NCBI RefSeq assembly: GCF_009834515.1
Contig: NZ_CP019426.1
Coordinates: 3,895,501-3,959,500, forward strand
DNA from: Pseudomonas sp. R84
Lineage (GTDB): Bacteria > Pseudomonadota > Gammaproteobacteria > Pseudomonadales > Pseudomonadaceae
Reading direction: 5' to 3'
Length of the DNA stretch: 64,000 nucleotides
The translations under genes and the position numbers were made by a program. Position 1 is the stretch's first letter. Each line of letters begins with the position of its first letter. Shown here piece by piece: positions 25,706 to 33,522 of the stretch. A model generated the notes under the pieces. The model saw only the letters and a program-made list of their open reading frames with translations, did not search any database and had not been told where the DNA came from.

Positions 25706-26085
25706 GTGGGAGGGGATTGCTCGCGAGCGTGGTGGGTCAGTCAACATGGTTGTTACTGATGGACCGCTTTCGCGAGCAGGCTCGCTCCCACAATTGGATT
25801 GGGGGTAGCCAGTTGGGGATTGGTTGGCTGGTAGGCCGTCTTCGCGAGCAAGCTCGCTCCCACAGTGGGATTGGGTGAGGTCAGTTGGAGGTTGGTTGGC
25901 TGTGAGGTCGTCATCGCGAGCAGGCTCGCTCCTACAGTTGGATTGGGTGGAGTCAGTTGGGGATTGGTCGGCTGGCAGGCCGTCTTCGCGAGCAGGCTCG
26001 CTCCTACAGTTGGATTGGGTGGAGTCAGTTGGGGATTGGTCGGCTGGCAGGCCGTCTTCGCGAGCAGGCTCGCTCCCACCGTTTT
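25706..26085. repeat. Tandem REP array with exact 72-bp period
   Basis: REP cores (CGCGAGCAGGCTCGCTCC or close variants) start at 25771, 25843, 25915, 25987 and 26059, exactly 72 bases apart, and the 54-base spacers are similar; the third and fourth units are nearly identical. An inverted REP half sits at about 25706. Because 72 is a multiple of three, one reading frame stays open through the array, but this is a by-product of the repeat. Confidence 0.88.
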
Positions 26086-26099
26086 AATTTGCGTACAGC

Positions 26100-26455
26100 C
26101 CGAGCGGCAAAGCCGCCCCACTCAACAGGATGAGCGTTAGCTCGGCTGCAGCTTTTGATCTTGTTCCACGGGCGACGTCGGAAGGCTGAGTGGAGGGATT
26201 CATCCGGGGGTGGGAGCGCAGCGACCGTTTGGCGCAGCCAAATGCATCGAGAGGAGGTGCAGCGAAGCAAACCGTAGGCGATGCGCCCGGATGGATCCCG
26301 GAGCGAAGGAACCCCGAGCCCCAGCGAGCGGGCCGCACGTAGGAGCAAGCGTTTTTTTGCTTACTTTTTTTAGGCGTTTGTAAAAAAAGTGAGTCGCCGT
26401 AAGGGCGAAACCCTAAGCCGCCGTTACCGCAGCAACGGATATGTACCCAATCAAA
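26100..26455. repeat. Long dispersed intergenic repeat
   Basis: This stretch is of a kind that I recall recurring in fluorescens-group genomes: a C+G-rich part (CCGAGCCCCAGCGAGCGGG) followed by TTTTTTTGCTTACTTTTTT and AAAAAAAGTGAGTCGCCG, which form an imperfect inverted pair. No gene is supported. It lies between the converging ends of hxcW and vreR. Confidence 0.55.
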
Positions 26456-26459
26456 CCCA

Positions 26460-27398
26460 CTAACTCAAAACGACAACGCCACCCGGCAACTCAGTGCACT
26501 TGACGCCATAAGCATCGCGAATCAGCAATGCAACGCCAGCAAGTTGGTCAAGGCTAAAGCGCGCCTGCACCCGCCGCTGCCCAAGCTCACGATTAAGCAG
26601 CAACAACATCCCCGGCCGATACCGGTTGATCTCGTCGATCATCTGACTCAGCGTAGCGCCATTAAACACCAACACTTGCTGACGCCAATTCATCACCGCC
26701 GCCGTGTCGACACTCTGCACACTGCCAACCTGCCGCGCGTCATAGGTCACCTGCTGCCCCGGTTCAAGACGCAGGCTACGCCCCTCAACATCCACTTCAA
26801 CCGCACCATCAAGACAAGTCACACACACCTGCTGATCGGTATTACGCAAATTGAACCGCCCCTGACTCGCGCGCAACCACCCTCCCCCAGCCTGCATCGC
26901 CAACGGCAACCGCGCGGTCTGCACTTCAACCTCACCACTGACCAGTTCAAACCCCTGCACACCGTCAGACACTGCACGCTGATTGATCCGCGTCTGAGTA
27001 TTCAGCTCCAGGCTCACACCCTGCACCGGTTCGAAACGACGCTGCTGGCCAACTTCAGTGATGTAGTCCGCGCCCAGCCCTTCAAAACCACCAGGAATCG
27101 TCCCGCGCACCAGCAAAAACGCCGCCGACGCAGCAATCGCCCCACCGAGAAAAGCACGTCGACCAAACCCGCGCGGTGCCTGCAAGCCTTGCGCGGCAGG
27201 TTGCAGGTTGTGCCACAACCGCTTGGCCTCTTCGAACGCGCGGGCATGTTCGGCACTCTGCGCGCACCATTCGCGCAGAGCGCGGGCGTCGGCCACGGTG
27301 GCGCGGCCGGAGGTCAGCAGGACCAGCCAGTCGCGGGCTTCGCTGTGCAGATGGTCGGCCGCCGATGGCTCGGCAGATGTCAGTCGAAAGATGTTCAA
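26460..27398 (-). CDS. vreR: FecR-type anti-sigma regulator
   Basis: The 312-residue product has an N-terminal cytoplasmic helical domain (ARDWLVLLTSGRATVADARAL, SAEHARAFEEAKRLW), a transmembrane segment near residues 85-105 (RRAFLGGAIAASAAFLLV) and a periplasmic FecR domain (EVGQQRRFEPVQGVSLELNT, GEVEVQTA, VTCLDGAVEVDVEGRSLRLEPGQQVTY) with an STN-like tail. FecR proteins hold and activate an ECF sigma factor in cell-surface signalling. It follows vreI by 31 bases. Position next to the hxc genes matches vreR in PAO1. Confidence 0.88.
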   Translation of the reverse strand: MNIFRLTSAEPSAADHLHSEARDWLVLLTSGRATVADARALREWCAQSAEHARAFEEAKRLWHNLQPAAQGLQAPRGFGRRAFLGGAIAASAAFLLVRGTIPGGFEGLGADYITEVGQQRRFEPVQGVSLELNTQTRINQRAVSDGVQGFELVSGEVEVQTARLPLAMQAGGGWLRASQGRFNLRNTDQQVCVTCLDGAVEVDVEGRSLRLEPGQQVTYDARQVGSVQSVDTAAVMNWRQQVLVFNGATLSQMIDEINRYRPGMLLLLNRELGQRRVQARFSLDQLAGVALLIRDAYGVKCTELPGGVVVLS

Positions 27399-27429
27399 AC
27401 GCGCAGATTCTCAACGAATTGATCGGGCA

Positions 27430-27981
27430 CTATTCAGAAGACGGTTTTCCGGCCCCGCGACCGAACCGCTGAAACACTTTTCTTTCCAGTTTCGCCGCGC
27501 AAAAGCCCAACGCCGCTTTGATTTCCTTCTCGACCATGCGCGTGGAAATGCCGAAACGCTGGGAGATTTCCAGGTGCGGCGCCTCTTCCAGGCGCGCCGC
27601 GATGAAGATCTTCCGGCGCCGTGCGGGCAGCTCGTACAACGCACTGAGCAGCGACTGGATTTCCTTCTGCCCGCCCACCACCCGCGCCGGGTCCAGCGCT
27701 TCGTCGCCGATTTGCAGCAGCTCTTCGACTTCCTCGCCGGTGAGCAGGCGCGCGTCGGCCTGGCGGCGGTCGGCGGCGATGTTCAGGGCCATGCGATAGA
27801 GGTAGGCATTGGGCCGCAGGACGTTCGGCGGCGTCTCCATGCGGTCGACGCGCAGGTAGGTTTCGTGCAGCACGTCGTTGGCCAGATCTTCCGAACCGAG
27901 ACGCCTGCGCAGGCGCACCCGAAAGTCCTCGTAGGACGTCAGGAACAGTTGGACCATCGAACCTTGTCCGGTGTCTTTCAT
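27430..27981 (-). CDS. vreI: ECF sigma factor
   Basis: The product (183 residues from ATG 27981) is an iron-starvation-class ECF sigma factor: region 2 (DFRVRLRRRLGSEDLANDVLHETYLRV, NAYLYRMALNIAADRRQA) and region 4 (LYELPARRRKIFIAARLEEAPHLEISQRFGIS). The start overlaps the vreA stop (ATGA) and has GGGGG upstream. In P. aeruginosa VreI is controlled by VreR and made under phosphate starvation by PhoB, and drives secretion and virulence genes; the same regulation here is inference. Confidence 0.88.
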   Translation of the reverse strand: MKDTGQGSMVQLFLTSYEDFRVRLRRRLGSEDLANDVLHETYLRVDRMETPPNVLRPNAYLYRMALNIAADRRQADARLLTGEEVEELLQIGDEALDPARVVGGQKEIQSLLSALYELPARRRKIFIAARLEEAPHLEISQRFGISTRMVEKEIKAALGFCAAKLERKVFQRFGRGAGKPSSE

Positions 27982-28727
27982 CCCCCGGAAACTCCTTCCC
28001 ATTTGGTGCATTCCATGCGTTTCCCTGACGACTCCGGTAACAACAGCAACGTGACCGGCTGACGCAAGGCGCTGGGCGTCGGCCGGTCGATCTTGAGATT
28101 GCGAAAACTTTCCACCAGCGCGTTGTCGCGCCGTACATCACCGGTCGAAGTGACCAACCGGTTGTGCTGCACCAAGCCGTCGCGGCCAACCCAGACCTGC
28201 AACACCGCGCGATAACTGCCCGGTCGGGTCAGCGGCGAGCGGCACAGGTTGCGCTCGATCGCCGCTTGCACCGCCGTGGCGTAACTGCGGTTGACCGCGA
28301 CGCTTTCCGGCGTCTGTTTTTGCGGCGGTGCCGGCACGTCTTCGACCTGCGCCACTTGCAAGGTAAACGCATCGTCGCGGGCATAGCGCGCCATCAAACC
28401 ACTGCCGCCGAGCAATCGACGCAGGGCATCGGCGGCGGTGTATTCGCCGTCCACCGCGAGCGAACGTCGGCCGCGACTCAACTGACTGTCGACCAGCACC
28501 GCAACGCCAGTGGCGTGGCTGTACTGATCCAGCGCGTGCGCCAGATCCTGTGCCGGAATGTGCAGCGTCATCCGCAAGTCCGCCGGCACCGCGTCAGCCA
28601 TGGCGTGGCCCGCCGCACAGCCAAGCAGCCACCCCAGACACATCCGGCGCACAAGCCTCGTTGAACGCTGAAAACCGTCCGTGGAATTGCCTCGCTGCAC
28701 GGCTGACGAATCCTTGGAAATCGTCAT
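27978..28727 (-). CDS. vreA: Signalling protein with STN and TonB-like domains
   Basis: The 249-residue product has a signal peptide (RRMCLGWLLGCAAGHAMA), an STN domain (TLHIPAQDLAHALDQYSHATGVAVLVDSQLSRGRRS, then YTAADALRRLLGGSGLMARY) and a TonB-C-like C-terminal domain (SYRAVLQVWVGRDGLVQHNRLV). It lacks a beta-barrel, so it is not a receptor. This combination is characteristic of VreA, which works with VreI and VreR. It is the first gene of the vreA-vreI-vreR operon, with coupled translation into vreI. Confidence 0.88.
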   Translation of the reverse strand: MTISKDSSAVQRGNSTDGFQRSTRLVRRMCLGWLLGCAAGHAMADAVPADLRMTLHIPAQDLAHALDQYSHATGVAVLVDSQLSRGRRSLAVDGEYTAADALRRLLGGSGLMARYARDDAFTLQVAQVEDVPAPPQKQTPESVAVNRSYATAVQAAIERNLCRSPLTRPGSYRAVLQVWVGRDGLVQHNRLVTSTGDVRRDNALVESFRNLKIDRPTPSALRQPVTLLLLPESSGKRMECTKWEGVSGG

Positions 28728-28850
28728 CCTGAGGGCTGTTTATGAATCTGGTGTGACGGGCGGTGCAAAAAAACCATCACGGGAATTGCGCAAGGCTTGC
28801 ACTAGACTCAAGCCATAGCGCGGCTCCTTCGGGCCGGCCAGGAGGCGAGC

Positions 28851-29165
28851 ATGAAAACACTGTGGCGAATCAGCCTTGGCGGGCTGTTGTTGATGGCTCT
28901 GTCGAGCGCTTATGCGGAGCAGCCGTTGGGCTGTGTGGAAGTGACGGTCGGCGGTTACAAGGCGCCGAATTATGACTGTCTGAGCCAGCAGATGGGCAAC
29001 AACCCGGAAGGCGCTGCGGCGGCGGAGAAGAATCAAGAGGCGCTGAATGTGCCGGTGAACAAGCGGCCGCCGAACCAAGTTGGGCTGGCGACCCCGGCGG
29101 CGACCAGTACGCGGATGGGCAACACCTTCGGCACCTCGGTGAAACCGCAACGTCCGGCGAATTAG
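28851..29165 (+). CDS. Small secreted hypothetical protein
   Basis: The 104-residue product has a signal peptide (KTLWRISLGGLLLMALSSAYA) and a short mature part with two cysteines (LGCVEVTVGGYKAPNYDCLSQQ) followed by a Pro/Asn-rich, low-complexity tail. The ribosome-binding site GGAGG lies six bases before the ATG. It is divergent from vreA, with 123 bases between. Function unknown. Confidence 0.75.
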   Translation: MKTLWRISLGGLLLMALSSAYAEQPLGCVEVTVGGYKAPNYDCLSQQMGNNPEGAAAAEKNQEALNVPVNKRPPNQVGLATPAATSTRMGNTFGTSVKPQRPAN

Positions 29166-29177
29166 GGCAACGTCAAA

Positions 29178-29263
29178 ATCAAAAGATCGCAGCCTTCGGC
29201 AGCTCCTACATGGGATTTTGATCGTTTCCCTGTAGGAGCTGCCGAAGGCTGCGATCTTTTGAT
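29178..29263. repeat. Perfect 33-bp inverted repeat
   Basis: The arm at 29178-29210 is the exact inverse of 29231-29263, with a 20-base loop. The core GATCGCAGCC..GGCAGCTCCTAC also occurs at 49070-49152, so it is a dispersed repeat that can act as a bidirectional terminator between the converging genes at 28851 and 29266. Confidence 0.88.
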
Positions 29264-29265
29264 CT

Positions 29266-29706
29266 TCAATCGCTAGGCGTTTGGCGGAAGCTTACTGCGA
29301 GGCGGTTCCAGCTGTTGATGGTGGTCACGGCCATGGTCAGGTCGACCAATTCCCCTTCGTTGAATTGCTCGCGCGCCTGCTGATACACCTCATCAGGCAC
29401 ACGGCTCTCCGCCAACAACGTCACCGCCTCGGCCCAGGCCAGCGCCGCACGCTCGCGAGGGTTGAAGAAGTTGCTGTCGCGCCACACCGCGATCGCATAC
29501 AAACGCCGATCACTCTCCCCGGCCCGTCGCGCATCCACCGAGTGCATGTCGGTGCAGAATGCGCAGCCATTGAGTTGCGAGGCTCGGATGCGGATCAATT
29601 GCAGCAGCGGCTGTTCGATACTGAGGTTGGCGGTCAGCGCCTCCATGGCAATCATCGCTTTCATCGCTTTGGGCGAAGCGTTGTAGTAATCCAGGCGCGG
29701 GGACAT
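29266..29706 (-). CDS. Carboxymuconolactone decarboxylase (AhpD-like) family protein
   Basis: The 146-residue product has the AhpD-type redox motif in QLNGCAFCTDMHSVDAR (CxxC followed by His) after an all-helical segment (LLQLIRIRAS). Such proteins are small peroxidase or disulfide-redox partners. It is separated from the MocR regulator by about 310 bases and is transcribed away from it, so control by that regulator is plausible. Confidence 0.87.
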   Translation of the reverse strand: MSPRLDYYNASPKAMKAMIAMEALTANLSIEQPLLQLIRIRASQLNGCAFCTDMHSVDARRAGESDRRLYAIAVWRDSNFFNPRERAALAWAEAVTLLAESRVPDEVYQQAREQFNEGELVDLTMAVTTINSWNRLAVSFRQTPSD

Positions 29707-29820
29707 GGGCAGGTCTCGTTAGACGGAATAATGAGGTCACCGTAAACGCCGACAGCGATGCATTACAGCCCCAATTGCACGGAAAACCGCTACACCAATC
29801 ACCATCAGCCGAGCACAAAT

Positions 29821-29917
29821 CCCTGTAGGAGTGAGCCTGCTCGCGATAGCGGTGTGTCAGGCAACATTGATGTCGGATGTGCCACCGTCATCGCGAGCAG
29901 GCTCACTCCTACAGGGG
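29821..29917. repeat. REP pair (inverted)
   Basis: Inverted REP sequences (TGTAGGAGTGAGCCTGCTCGC and its inverse) about 40 bases apart, upstream of the MocR gene. Confidence 0.9.
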
Positions 29918-30018
29918 ATCTAGGCCAATTTGGGGTTTTTCGGGTAGGCAACTATTGCCGATCCCGCAACAGCGGTAATCTGGCGGACACGCCAAATAGC
30001 CCCGGGAGCCTCGTCGGT

Positions 30019-31452
30019 ATGGAACTTCACGTCGTGATCAACGGCCGCAAGGATCTCGCCGGTCAGTTGTATCAGCAGCTGCGCGGTGCAATCGAATCCG
30101 GGCGCTTGGCCGCTGGCACGCAGTTGCCGCCCAGCCGTCTGCTCGCCGAGCAACTGGGCATCTCACGCAAGACCATTTCCGACACCTATGCGCAGCTGAC
30201 TTACGAAAACTTCCTCACTGGGGTGATCGGCAAAGGCACCTACGTCAACGCGCGCCCGGCGCAGATCCAGCGCAAGCAAAGCCACAGCGAACTGGCCAGT
30301 GCCGAAGTGATCGAGAGCTGGCGCAATCTGCCGGTGTTCTTGCGTCACCCAACGCTGGAAGGCTCGCTGCGTTACGACTTTATCGGCGGCGCCACCAGCA
30401 AGGGCCAGTTTCCGCAGGATGACTGGCGCCGCTGCGTCGCCCATGCGATGCGTCAGATGGGCCAGTCCAAGGGCTTCTACAGTGTCGCCGAGGGCTTGCC
30501 GGCGCTGCGCAATGCGATTGCCCGGCACATCGCGTTTTCCCGGGGGATCAACTGTCAGGATGAAGACATCGTCGTGTGCAACGGCGCGCAACAGGCGCTG
30601 GACCTGATCACCCGAGTGTTGATTCGCCCCGGCAGTCTGGTGGCAATGGAAGACCCCGGTTATCCGCCGGCACGCCTGTTGTTCGCCACCCATGGCGCCG
30701 AGGTGGTCGGGATTCCGGTGGATGCCGAGGGCATTCAGGTCGAGCACATTCCCGATGGCACGCGCCTCATCTATGTCACGCCGTCGCATCAGTTTCCGCT
30801 GGGCATGCCAATGAGTCAGGCGCGCCGCGAAGCTTTGCTGGCTCGCGCTCATGAGCTGGGCGCGATCATCATCGAGGACGACTATGACAGCGAGTTTCGC
30901 TACGAAGGTCGGCCGACCGATTCGCTGTACAACCTCGATCAGCGTGGCATCGTCGCTTACGTCGGCACCTTCTCGAAGACCCTGCTGCCGGAATTGCGCC
31001 TGGGTTATGCGATCCTGCCGCCGGCCATTCTCGAAGCGGTGATCCGCGCCAAGCAACTGACCGATCTGCATGCCTCGACCCTGCCGCAGTGGGCATTGGC
31101 CAAGTTCATCGCCGAAGGTTGCCTGCTCAAGCATATCCGCCGCTGTCATGCGATTTATGCGCAGCGCCGTGAGCGGATTCTGGCGCGCATGGCGGATGAT
31201 TTTTCGCCATGGCTTGAGGCGGTGCCGGCCTGCGCCGGGTTTCATATGGCGGTGTTCTGCAAGGTGCCGATCAACTTGCCGCTGGTGATCGAACTGGCGA
31301 AAAAGGTCGAAGTCGGGCTGTACTCGATCAACGGTTTCTATCATCAGCAACCGGCGAAGAACGGCCTGTATTTCGGCTTCGGCGCCATCGAAACGCTGGA
31401 CATCGATATCGCTCTGGATCGCCTGCGTGACATCCTCGAACAGCTGTCATGA
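30019..31452 (+). CDS. MocR/PdxR-type regulator (GntR HTH fused to aminotransferase domain)
   Basis: The product is 477 residues from ATG 30019. Residues about 12-75 are a GntR winged helix (QLYQQLRGAIESGRLAAGTQ, LPPSRLLAEQLGISRKTISDTYAQL). The rest is a fold-type-I aminotransferase domain with a PLP-lysine region (AYVGTFSKTLLPELRLGY) and DDYDSEFRY. MocR regulators sense PLP or amino-acid-derived ligands. An upstream in-frame extension to 29758 runs through a REP pair and is not coding. The ABM-family gene at 31576 is 123 bases downstream, and the AhpD-like gene lies divergently upstream; both are candidate targets. Confidence 0.9.
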   Translation: MELHVVINGRKDLAGQLYQQLRGAIESGRLAAGTQLPPSRLLAEQLGISRKTISDTYAQLTYENFLTGVIGKGTYVNARPAQIQRKQSHSELASAEVIESWRNLPVFLRHPTLEGSLRYDFIGGATSKGQFPQDDWRRCVAHAMRQMGQSKGFYSVAEGLPALRNAIARHIAFSRGINCQDEDIVVCNGAQQALDLITRVLIRPGSLVAMEDPGYPPARLLFATHGAEVVGIPVDAEGIQVEHIPDGTRLIYVTPSHQFPLGMPMSQARREALLARAHELGAIIIEDDYDSEFRYEGRPTDSLYNLDQRGIVAYVGTFSKTLLPELRLGYAILPPAILEAVIRAKQLTDLHASTLPQWALAKFIAEGCLLKHIRRCHAIYAQRRERILARMADDFSPWLEAVPACAGFHMAVFCKVPINLPLVIELAKKVEVGLYSINGFYHQQPAKNGLYFGFGAIETLDIDIALDRLRDILEQLS

Positions 31453-31575
31453 GCCTTTGGTATAACGCATTTACTGCCGATTGGTTATTGGTGATTCACG
31501 ACGGCAGGCCTATCCTGCACAGGCGTTATCCCTCAATGAGCAGGATTCGTCCGGCCTGATTCAGGAGTGTGAGCA

Positions 31576-31869
31576 ATGTCCAATGAAGTGATCAACACGG
31601 TCCAAGTGCAGGCTGCCGCCGGCCGCTCGGATGAACTCGGCAAGCAACTGCAGAAGATCGTCGACACCCTGCGCGAAACGCCGGGCTGCGATTCCTACCT
31701 GGTCGACCGCTGCCCCGAGGACAGCCACCGCTGGACGGTCAGTGCTCGTTGGCAGTCAGAAGCGGCGATGCAGGCGCATTTCAACCGGCCCGAGGCGCAG
31801 GGGTTTATCGATTTGATCGATAGCCGGTTGGCCAATAGCGTGGATTTCAACAGCTTTCCCATCGTTTGA
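31576..31869 (+). CDS. Antibiotic biosynthesis monooxygenase (ABM) family protein
   Basis: The 97-residue product has the ABM ferredoxin-like fold: EVINTVQVQAAAGRSDELGK, ETPGCDSYLVDRCPEDSHRW and AMQAHFNRPEAQGFID. These small enzymes act on quinols or heme without a metal cofactor. AGGAG lies nine bases before the ATG. It follows the MocR gene on the same strand. Confidence 0.85.
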   Translation: MSNEVINTVQVQAAAGRSDELGKQLQKIVDTLRETPGCDSYLVDRCPEDSHRWTVSARWQSEAAMQAHFNRPEAQGFIDLIDSRLANSVDFNSFPIV

Positions 31870-31878
31870 CCTGACGCC

Positions 31879-31905
31879 TTCGCGAGCAGGCTCACTCCTA
31901 CAGGG
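31879..31905. repeat. Single REP element
   Basis: One REP half (CGCGAGCAGGCTCACTCCTA) between converging genes. Confidence 0.85.
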
Positions 31906-31921
31906 ATCTGCGGTGCATTCC

Positions 31922-32887
31922 CTAGCAGCGCTTCAGGGCCTGCTTGTGCACATACATCGCGCTATCGGCATCCGCCAGCAACCGGTCCACGGTCTCATGG
32001 CGTTTGGCGTCGTATTCAATCTGGCCGACGCTGAAGCGAATCGCATACCCTCGATGCAGTGTGGCGTTGCGCTCTTCAAGGATGTCCTTGAGCCGCGCCA
32101 TGATCGTCGTGGTTTCAACATGGCTGGAACCGGTCAGCAACGCTACAAACTCATCTCCGCCCAGCCGGCCGACCACATCGCTCTCGCGAAAGGCAATGCG
32201 CAGCACATCAGCAAAGGTCTTCAGCGCACTGTCACCCTCGGCATGGCCATACAGATCGTTGATCTGCTTGAAGTCGTTGAGGTCGAAAAACAGCAACGTC
32301 GCCGGCCGCTCCAGCCGTGCGCAGGCATCCAGCGCATGCTGGGCCAGTTGCTTGAAGCCCCGTCGATTGGACAGCAGCGTCAGCTCGTCCATGCTCGCCA
32401 TCTGCACGGCCGTCAGCTCTTGCTCGGCCATCTCGGCCAGATCGCGCAACAACGCGCGCTCTTCCTCGTCGAGGTCGCGGGGCTTGGTGTCGATAAGGCA
32501 CAGCGTGCCCATTTTATTGCCGTTGGGCACAGTCAGCGGGTAGCCGGCGTAGAAGCGGATGTTCGGCGCGCCAGTCACCAGCGGATTGTCATGGAAGCGC
32601 ACATCCTCGCGGGCGTCGGGCACCAACAGCAGATCGTTCTGCAAAATCGCGTGTCCGCAGAATGAAATATCCCTGGGCGTTTCAGTGGCATCCAGGCCCA
32701 CACAGGACTTGAACCACTGCCGATTGGTGTCGACCAGCGTCACCAGTGCAATCGGCACATTGAACAGGCGTTTCGCCAGCCGTGTCAGTCGGTCGAAACG
32801 CTCTTCGGGGGCGGAATCGAGCAGTTCGAGACCGTGCAGCGCTTGAACTCGCGCCGTTTCATTCGCAGGTTTTCCTGGAACCAGCAT
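31922..32887 (-). CDS. GAF-GGDEF diguanylate cyclase
   Basis: The 321-residue product has an N-terminal GAF domain (about 20-155; FNVPIALVTLVDTNRQWFKSC, RDISFCGHAIL, FYAGYPLTVPNGNKMGTLCL) and a C-terminal GGDEF domain with DELTLLSNRRGF, FFDLNDFKQINDLYGHAEGD and the intact active-site motif RLGGDEFVALL. It should make cyclic di-GMP. No RxxD inhibitory motif is evident before GGDEF. ATG 32887 has GGAG seven bases upstream. Confidence 0.92.
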   Translation of the reverse strand: MLVPGKPANETARVQALHGLELLDSAPEERFDRLTRLAKRLFNVPIALVTLVDTNRQWFKSCVGLDATETPRDISFCGHAILQNDLLLVPDAREDVRFHDNPLVTGAPNIRFYAGYPLTVPNGNKMGTLCLIDTKPRDLDEEERALLRDLAEMAEQELTAVQMASMDELTLLSNRRGFKQLAQHALDACARLERPATLLFFDLNDFKQINDLYGHAEGDSALKTFADVLRIAFRESDVVGRLGGDEFVALLTGSSHVETTTIMARLKDILEERNATLHRGYAIRFSVGQIEYDAKRHETVDRLLADADSAMYVHKQALKRC

Positions 32888-32942
32888 CAGCACACTCCGT
32901 TGGCAACAATGCTTTCAAGCGTAGCGCTAATTTGGCAATGGC

Positions 32943-33521
32943 TCACATTTGCGCCACCGGACAAGGCCCGCCGGCATCGGCCCAGAGCTTGAATTGCGTA
33001 ACGAAAATATCGTGCGGCACTGGCACGGGCGCACGCCCTGCCCCAGGATTCCAGCCCCACAGCACCAGTTTGTCTTCGCTGACATGTTTGATCAGCGCGG
33101 CAAAGTCGCGATCGCCGTTGCTCGAACGATCCTTGATCATCGCGCAAAGCTTGTCCGGCGGCAGGCCGATCCAGGCCATTTTGTGCGCCGCCGGCGGCAG
33201 GCTCCAGTGCGGCGCGCCCGGTGGCGCATGGGGGCCGTAACTGGCCGGCGGATTGTTTTCCGCGTGGCAGGTTGCACAGGGCAAACCGGCGGCGCCCTTG
33301 CCGTCCATGCCGCGCACCACGTTCATCGCGTGGGGGATGCCAGCGTCGAACTGCAGCGGCGAATCACCGGGGATGTGGCAGTTCTGGCAACGCGGACTCT
33401 GGAAGACTTTCTGCACCGTGGTGAAGGCTTTCAGCGCCTCTTGATCATCGGCAAACAAGTCCGATGCATAACCGCCAAGCCCCAGCAGAATCACCGTGCC
33501 CAACACTAGATGTCGTTTCAT
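32943..33521 (-). CDS. Di-heme cytochrome c subunit of the molybdoenzyme operon
   Basis: The 192-residue product has a signal peptide (KRHLVLGTVILLGLGGYASDLFA) and two heme c motifs, CQNCH and CATCH, in residues about 45-85. The C-terminal part has conserved MAWIGLPPDKLCAMIKD and GWNPGAGRAPVP. It follows the molybdopterin subunit almost without gap (stop 33523, start 33521), so it is co-translated and probably accepts the electrons from that enzyme in the periplasm. Confidence 0.87.
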   Translation of the reverse strand: MKRHLVLGTVILLGLGGYASDLFADDQEALKAFTTVQKVFQSPRCQNCHIPGDSPLQFDAGIPHAMNVVRGMDGKGAAGLPCATCHAENNPPASYGPHAPPGAPHWSLPPAAHKMAWIGLPPDKLCAMIKDRSSNGDRDFAALIKHVSEDKLVLWGWNPGAGRAPVPVPHDIFVTQFKLWADAGGPCPVAQM

Positions 33522-33522
33522 C

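Noticed and set aside
25700..26085. CRISPR-like array
   Set aside because: The repeated core is a REP palindrome, spacers are similar to one another, and no cas gene is present.
25753..26121. A 122-residue repetitive protein across the REP array
   Set aside because: The frame stays open only because the repeat period is 72 bases (24 codons). There is no ribosome-binding site and the sequence is REP-derived.
29758..30018. N-terminal extension of the MocR regulator
   Set aside because: The stretch is a REP pair, and the GntR domain begins at the ATG at 30019.
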